A stretch of 64,000 bases of DNA. Origin: Dryocola sp051307055 (GTDB lineage: Bacteria > Pseudomonadota > Gammaproteobacteria > Enterobacterales > Enterobacteriaceae). The position numbers were made by a program, and so were the translations under genes. Positions within the stretch are counted from its first letter, which is position 1. Each line of letters starts with the position of its first letter. Positions 61,801 to 64,000 of the stretch are shown here, one piece after another. The DNA lies in the NCBI RefSeq assembly GCF_051307055.1, contig NZ_CP149994.1, forward strand, positions 496,001-560,000, in the 5' to 3' direction. The notes under the pieces are model-generated. The model was not told the DNA's origin. It saw nothing but the letters and a program-made list of their open reading frames with translations, and did not search any database.

Positions 61801-62587
61801 ATTTTAACGTGCAGTCGCCGCAGCCCTGCACGCCCGGCAGCTTGTAGCGCTGGCAGCAGGTGCGACGAACCAGTAAGCCTTCACGCGGCACAACGGTGCG
61901 GTAAAGGGGATTGTCCCGGCCGTCAGAAAGCTGTTTTTCGAAGAAGCAGGCGTGACGCAGGTCGGCAACGGCTTCGTCGCTGAGCAGATCTTTAATCTCG
62001 CCCAGCAACCAATTGATAAGATAGCCGGTATTTGCCCAGATAAGCTTGCCGTTGATATCACCGCTGTCTTCCAGCGCGTCAACAATCGGCATCAGCCCCT
62101 TCACGATAAGCTTCTCCACGCGCAGGCGAAGCGGTAATACCGTAGCGCTAAGATCTTCCTGAACATCCAGCCAGAAAGTAGCCGCCCGGCCCGTTTCATG
62201 AAACTCAGCGCGAACGTGCGCCGGGTCGATATCCAGCGCGCGCGGATGGGTAATCAGTGCCATCAATAAAGGCGGAACCAGCAAACCGAGATACCACTGC
62301 GCCCACAGGGACTTCAGCGGCTTGCCTTCGCGCGCCAGCCCGGGCTGGTCGCGATAGATGTGATCGGCGTAGCAGGCCATCAGGGAGGTTAAGGTTGCAG
62401 GCTGCGCCCACTGGTAGAAGGTCAGCGCTTTATCAGGCGCGGATTCATTTAGCTTAACGATATCGTTGAAATACGCGCGATGAGAGGCGAAGTGGCTGCG
62501 TAATTCGTCCGCAAGCAGCGGCTCAGCGCGCCGGAAAGGCGTCTGCCATGCAACGTCATCAATAAATTGTTGGGATTGAAACGCCAT
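61799..62587 (-). CDS. fhuF: ferric siderophore reductase FhuF
   Basis: 262 aa, equal to E. coli FhuF. The [2Fe-2S] cysteine motif CC-x10-C-x2-C is intact at the C-terminus (RRTCCQRYKLPGVQGCGDC). It reduces iron in hydroxamate siderophores such as ferrioxamine B in the cytoplasm. ATG 62587 starts MAFQSQQFIDDVAWQT, which aligns with the E. coli start; the longer frame is upstream leader. A Fur box lies 21 bases upstream. Confidence 0.95.
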   Translation of the reverse strand: MAFQSQQFIDDVAWQTPFRRAEPLLADELRSHFASHRAYFNDIVKLNESAPDKALTFYQWAQPATLTSLMACYADHIYRDQPGLAREGKPLKSLWAQWYLGLLVPPLLMALITHPRALDIDPAHVRAEFHETGRAATFWLDVQEDLSATVLPLRLRVEKLIVKGLMPIVDALEDSGDINGKLIWANTGYLINWLLGEIKDLLSDEAVADLRHACFFEKQLSDGRDNPLYRTVVPREGLLVRRTCCQRYKLPGVQGCGDCTLK

Positions 62588-62607
62588 CGCCTGATACGAC
62601 CGGTAAT

Positions 62608-62626
62608 CTAAATGATAATGATTGCC
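62608..62626. promoter_or_regulatory. Fur box of fhuF
   Basis: The core AATGATAATGATT matches 12 of 13 bases of the inner Fur consensus AATGATAATCATT; over 19 bases, 13 match. It lies immediately upstream of the fhuF start codon, as expected for an iron-repressed gene. Confidence 0.75.
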
Positions 62627-62710
62627 AATCCTAACTACAGGCAAAGCCGTTAGCAAGCTGAAAATGCGCGCGCTGCGGGGGATTTCTGCAAAAGAGCAGC
62701 CTTGCTTTAC

Positions 62711-63775
62711 TTACGCCGCCCGTAATGAATCGCTGGTGAGGATGCTATTACGCCCCTGATCCTTGGCGCGGTAAAGCGCTTTATCCGCAAGCCTTAAGGC
62801 TTCTTCTATACCCTCGTCGTCGAGTGGGGCAAGGCCAATACTGATGGTAACGTTCGTGGCCACCTGTTCATTAAACAGATGCAGGATTTTCAAATCGTAA
62901 ACGCGCTGCCGGATGCGCTCGGCGGTTTGCAGGGCTGCGTCGGCATCAATATTGGTCAGCAGAACCATAAACTCTTCGCCGCCGTAGCGCGTGACGATAT
63001 CCCGGGAGCGCACCGCATCGCGGACGGCAGCGGAAACGCGAATCAACGCCTGATCGCCCATGCTGTGGCCGTAATTATCGTTATAGGCTTTGAAATGATC
63101 GATATCGAGCAGCAGCACGTAGTGCTTGCCGCTGCCGGTCGCCAGGACATTCTCAAGGCGGTTTTGAAAGCCACGGCGGTTGTAGAGGCCGGTAAGCGGG
63201 TCGACCATACTCAGGTTGCTGAGCGTCTTTTTCTCTTCCAGCAGCTTATCCATCAGCCGTTGGGTGAACTTATCATTACCCTGCTGAATGATATGCTGAA
63301 TAGTGATGCCGATGCCCGGCAGGGCAACCGAATAGAGAATCCGCAGCCAGTGCTGCCCCTGATCGAGCCACAGCACGATAAGCGTTACCGGCAGGCAATG
63401 CAGGGTAAACGCTCGTATATTATTGATAAACGAGATAGAACCGATAAATAATATCGTCAGCAAAGCGATAAGCAAATAAGACATATCAATATCGGGCACC
63501 GTGGTACTTCTGATATACAGATGCCAGGCCCATAAAACACCCAACAACAGCGACGTCAGGTTAATATTAATTAGTCTTTGTTTATCAAGGACCTGCCAGA
63601 CGAGCAATATGACGCTAAACGCCAGCACCAGAATAACGGGCACGGTAAACTGCTGCATCTGATGATAGGGGCTGGCTATGCTGAAAGATGCCGACAGCGT
63701 ATTGAGTAATAAGAAGAGACGTAAAGAGAGTTGGCGTTTCTCTTTAAGTAATGCGCGCCAGGTTTTTGCAGTCAT
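62711..63775 (-). CDS. membrane-bound diguanylate cyclase
   Basis: 354 aa. About six N-terminal membrane helices (FTVPVILVLAFSVILLVWQV, later SYLLIALLTILFIGSISFIN) and a C-terminal GGDEF domain from about residue 185 (DPLTGLYNRRGFQNRLENVL). The active site reads GGEEF in VTRYGGEEFMV, and the inhibitory RxxD site (RSRD) lies five residues upstream, so an active, product-inhibited cyclase is predicted. It makes c-di-GMP, which favours sessile growth. It lies 124 bases behind the start of fhuF. Confidence 0.92.
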   Translation of the reverse strand: MTAKTWRALLKEKRQLSLRLFLLLNTLSASFSIASPYHQMQQFTVPVILVLAFSVILLVWQVLDKQRLININLTSLLLGVLWAWHLYIRSTTVPDIDMSYLLIALLTILFIGSISFINNIRAFTLHCLPVTLIVLWLDQGQHWLRILYSVALPGIGITIQHIIQQGNDKFTQRLMDKLLEEKKTLSNLSMVDPLTGLYNRRGFQNRLENVLATGSGKHYVLLLDIDHFKAYNDNYGHSMGDQALIRVSAAVRDAVRSRDIVTRYGGEEFMVLLTNIDADAALQTAERIRQRVYDLKILHLFNEQVATNVTISIGLAPLDDEGIEEALRLADKALYRAKDQGRNSILTSDSLRAA

Positions 63776-64000
63776 ATCAAAAGGTTTTCTTTCGGCCGGA
63801 TGTCAGGAGTCATGCTGTACAACAGGATTAATTAACGTTTGCGGATTAATTCCTGACGGCAGGAATAAAATATTAATGAATTTTATTTAGGTTAGCGCTC
63901 AATCTATCACCTTCATGAATTTATGTCATCAGGCGCTGAGCAAAGCTTATTCACAAACGAGCGACAGGCAGCCTTTTACCTGACAGATGAGAAACTTTAT

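Noticed and set aside
1..64000. CRISPR array or insertion sequence
   Set aside because: No regular direct repeats with spacers and no transposase frames were seen on either strand.

Overview
The window is chromosomal DNA of an enterobacterium (order Enterobacterales, close to Salmonella, Citrobacter, Enterobacter and Cedecea). The evidence is a set of recognisable enteric genes: tauABCD, rtcR/rtcB, nepI, a Salmonella-type fimAICDHF-ZYW cluster, ade, cdh, kdgT, a gfr-type PTS operon, yjjA/yjjB/yjjP and fhuF. The species cannot be fixed from the sequence alone. All identifications come from reading the translations and from remembered family sequences; no search was run.

Layout. (1) About 1-11,600 is a mobile island of the E. 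coli CP4-57/CP4-44 type. It holds alpA, an inovirus Gp2-like protein, an orphan 395-aa protein, and the yfjP-yfjQ-yfjR-yfjS-yfjT-DUF905-ardB/klcA-radC-DUF987-cbeA-cbtA-DUF4942 module, then an XRE regulator. It is lower in GC on its left edge. No integrase is in view. At 11,586-11,600 lies a 15-bp copy of the 3' end of tRNA-Leu (leuX), preceded by an 11-bp tandem repeat, so this is probably the right attachment end. (2) 11,630-13,000 holds what looks like a P4-satellite immunity (regulatory RNA) remnant and a 142-aa orphan. (3) 13,007-15,988: MFS symporter, periplasmic binding protein and LysR regulator. (4) 16,199-19,627: taurine uptake and desulfonation (tauABCD). (5) 19,634-24,797: RNA repair. 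The CARF/sigma-54 activator RtcR is divergent from a sigma-54 promoter driving rtcB, a polymerase-beta-type nucleotidyltransferase and a HEAT-repeat protein; rtcA is absent. (6) nepI, then type 1 fimbriae with regulators FimZ, FimY and FimW (26,460-35,513). (7) 35,683-43,617: LysR, an MFS gene that seems to have lost its first membrane helix, an M20 amidohydrolase, then adenine permease, adenine deaminase and another LysR. (8) A GNAT-toxin remnant fused to the start of cdh. (9) kdgT-dtnK-pdxA2-deoR for four-carbon acid sugars. (10) gfrR and gfrABCDEF, a mannose-family PTS with two SIS deglycases, behind a perfect sigma-54 promoter. (11) 56,609-63,775: yjjA, tetR, yjjB, yjjP, a YbaK-like deacylase, an orphan cellobiose-type PTS IIB/IIC with a striking double LacI-type operator, fhuF with a Fur box, and a diguanylate cyclase.

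How the genes work together. Two loci are sigma-54 circuits with a divergent or upstream bacterial enhancer-binding protein (RtcR, GfrR). Several are sugar or acid scavenging units carrying their own regulator. The most unusual unit is the rtcR // rtcB-nucleotidyltransferase-HEAT locus, where the usual RtcA cyclase is replaced by two poorly characterised partners. The chromosomal backbone also differs from E. coli: dnaT-dnaC are not between yjjA and yjjB, and yjjQ-bglJ are replaced by a PTS insert.
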